5,167 nucleotides of DNA, taken from the NCBI GenBank assembly GCA_026389735.1, contig JAPLHH010000036.1, positions 1 through 5,167 of the forward strand, written 5' to 3'. The stretch is from Chloroflexota bacterium. Its GTDB lineage: Bacteria; Chloroflexota; Dehalococcoidia; GIF9; UBA5620. Below are positions 5,167 to 5,167 of the stretch, one piece after another. Below the pieces are notes generated by a model, which was not told the DNA's origin, searched no databases, and saw nothing but the letters and a program-made list of their open reading frames with translations. Positions within the stretch are counted from its first letter, which is position 1. The number at the start of each line of letters is the position of its first letter. The position numbers were made by a program, and so were the translations under genes.

Positions 5167-5167
5167 G

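Overview
This window looks like a bacterial chromosome fragment with moderate GC. It has Shine-Dalgarno-led genes, a sigma70-type promoter and dispersed hairpin repeats. The repeat families (CATTGCGAGG…GAAGCAATCTC, GTCATTCTGAG…, TGTAGGG…CCTACA with GAC/GTC hairpins) resemble those I associate with Dehalococcoidia and related Chloroflexota assemblies. That assignment is an impression from sequence style and cannot be proven here.

Layout: (1) The left edge holds the 3' part of a plus-strand gene for an RNase J-like metallo-beta-lactamase/beta-CASP protein, ending at 616. Every other gene is on the minus strand. (2) A 12-bp hairpin at 652-688 lies between convergent genes and may terminate both. 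(3) 676-1317 encodes an unrecognised protein with six predicted membrane spans. (4) 1432-1578 is a relic: the last ~18 codons of an M20 peptidase paralogue, carrying an in-frame stop, next to the 3' end of the following gene. (5) 1587-2418 is an MscS-like mechanosensitive channel gene broken by one frameshift at a run of nine G; it starts at TTG behind a good Shine-Dalgarno. (6) 2419-2926 is a 508-bp gene-free stretch packed with several repeat families. Among them sits a perfect-consensus minus-strand promoter (2583-2610) that would drive the channel gene through a folded leader of about 157 nt. (7) 2927-4054 and 4058-4597 form a tight two-gene unit: a GNAT acetyltransferase followed 3 bp later by an M20 metallopeptidase/deacylase with all metal ligands present. 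(8) 4642-4728 is a possible 28-codon ORF with a Shine-Dalgarno. (9) 4747 to the right edge encodes a small protein with four predicted membrane spans, open at the edge.

The clearest functional link is the GNAT-M20 pair: an acyl-transferring enzyme co-transcribed with a probable acyl- or peptide-hydrolysing one. The most notable oddities are the homopolymer frameshift in the channel gene, the M20 relic in the same window as an intact M20 gene, and two copies of one hairpin repeat that differ by the paired loss of a stem base pair. I see no clear new defence, CRISPR or mobile system, and no transposase, integrase, tRNA or rRNA.
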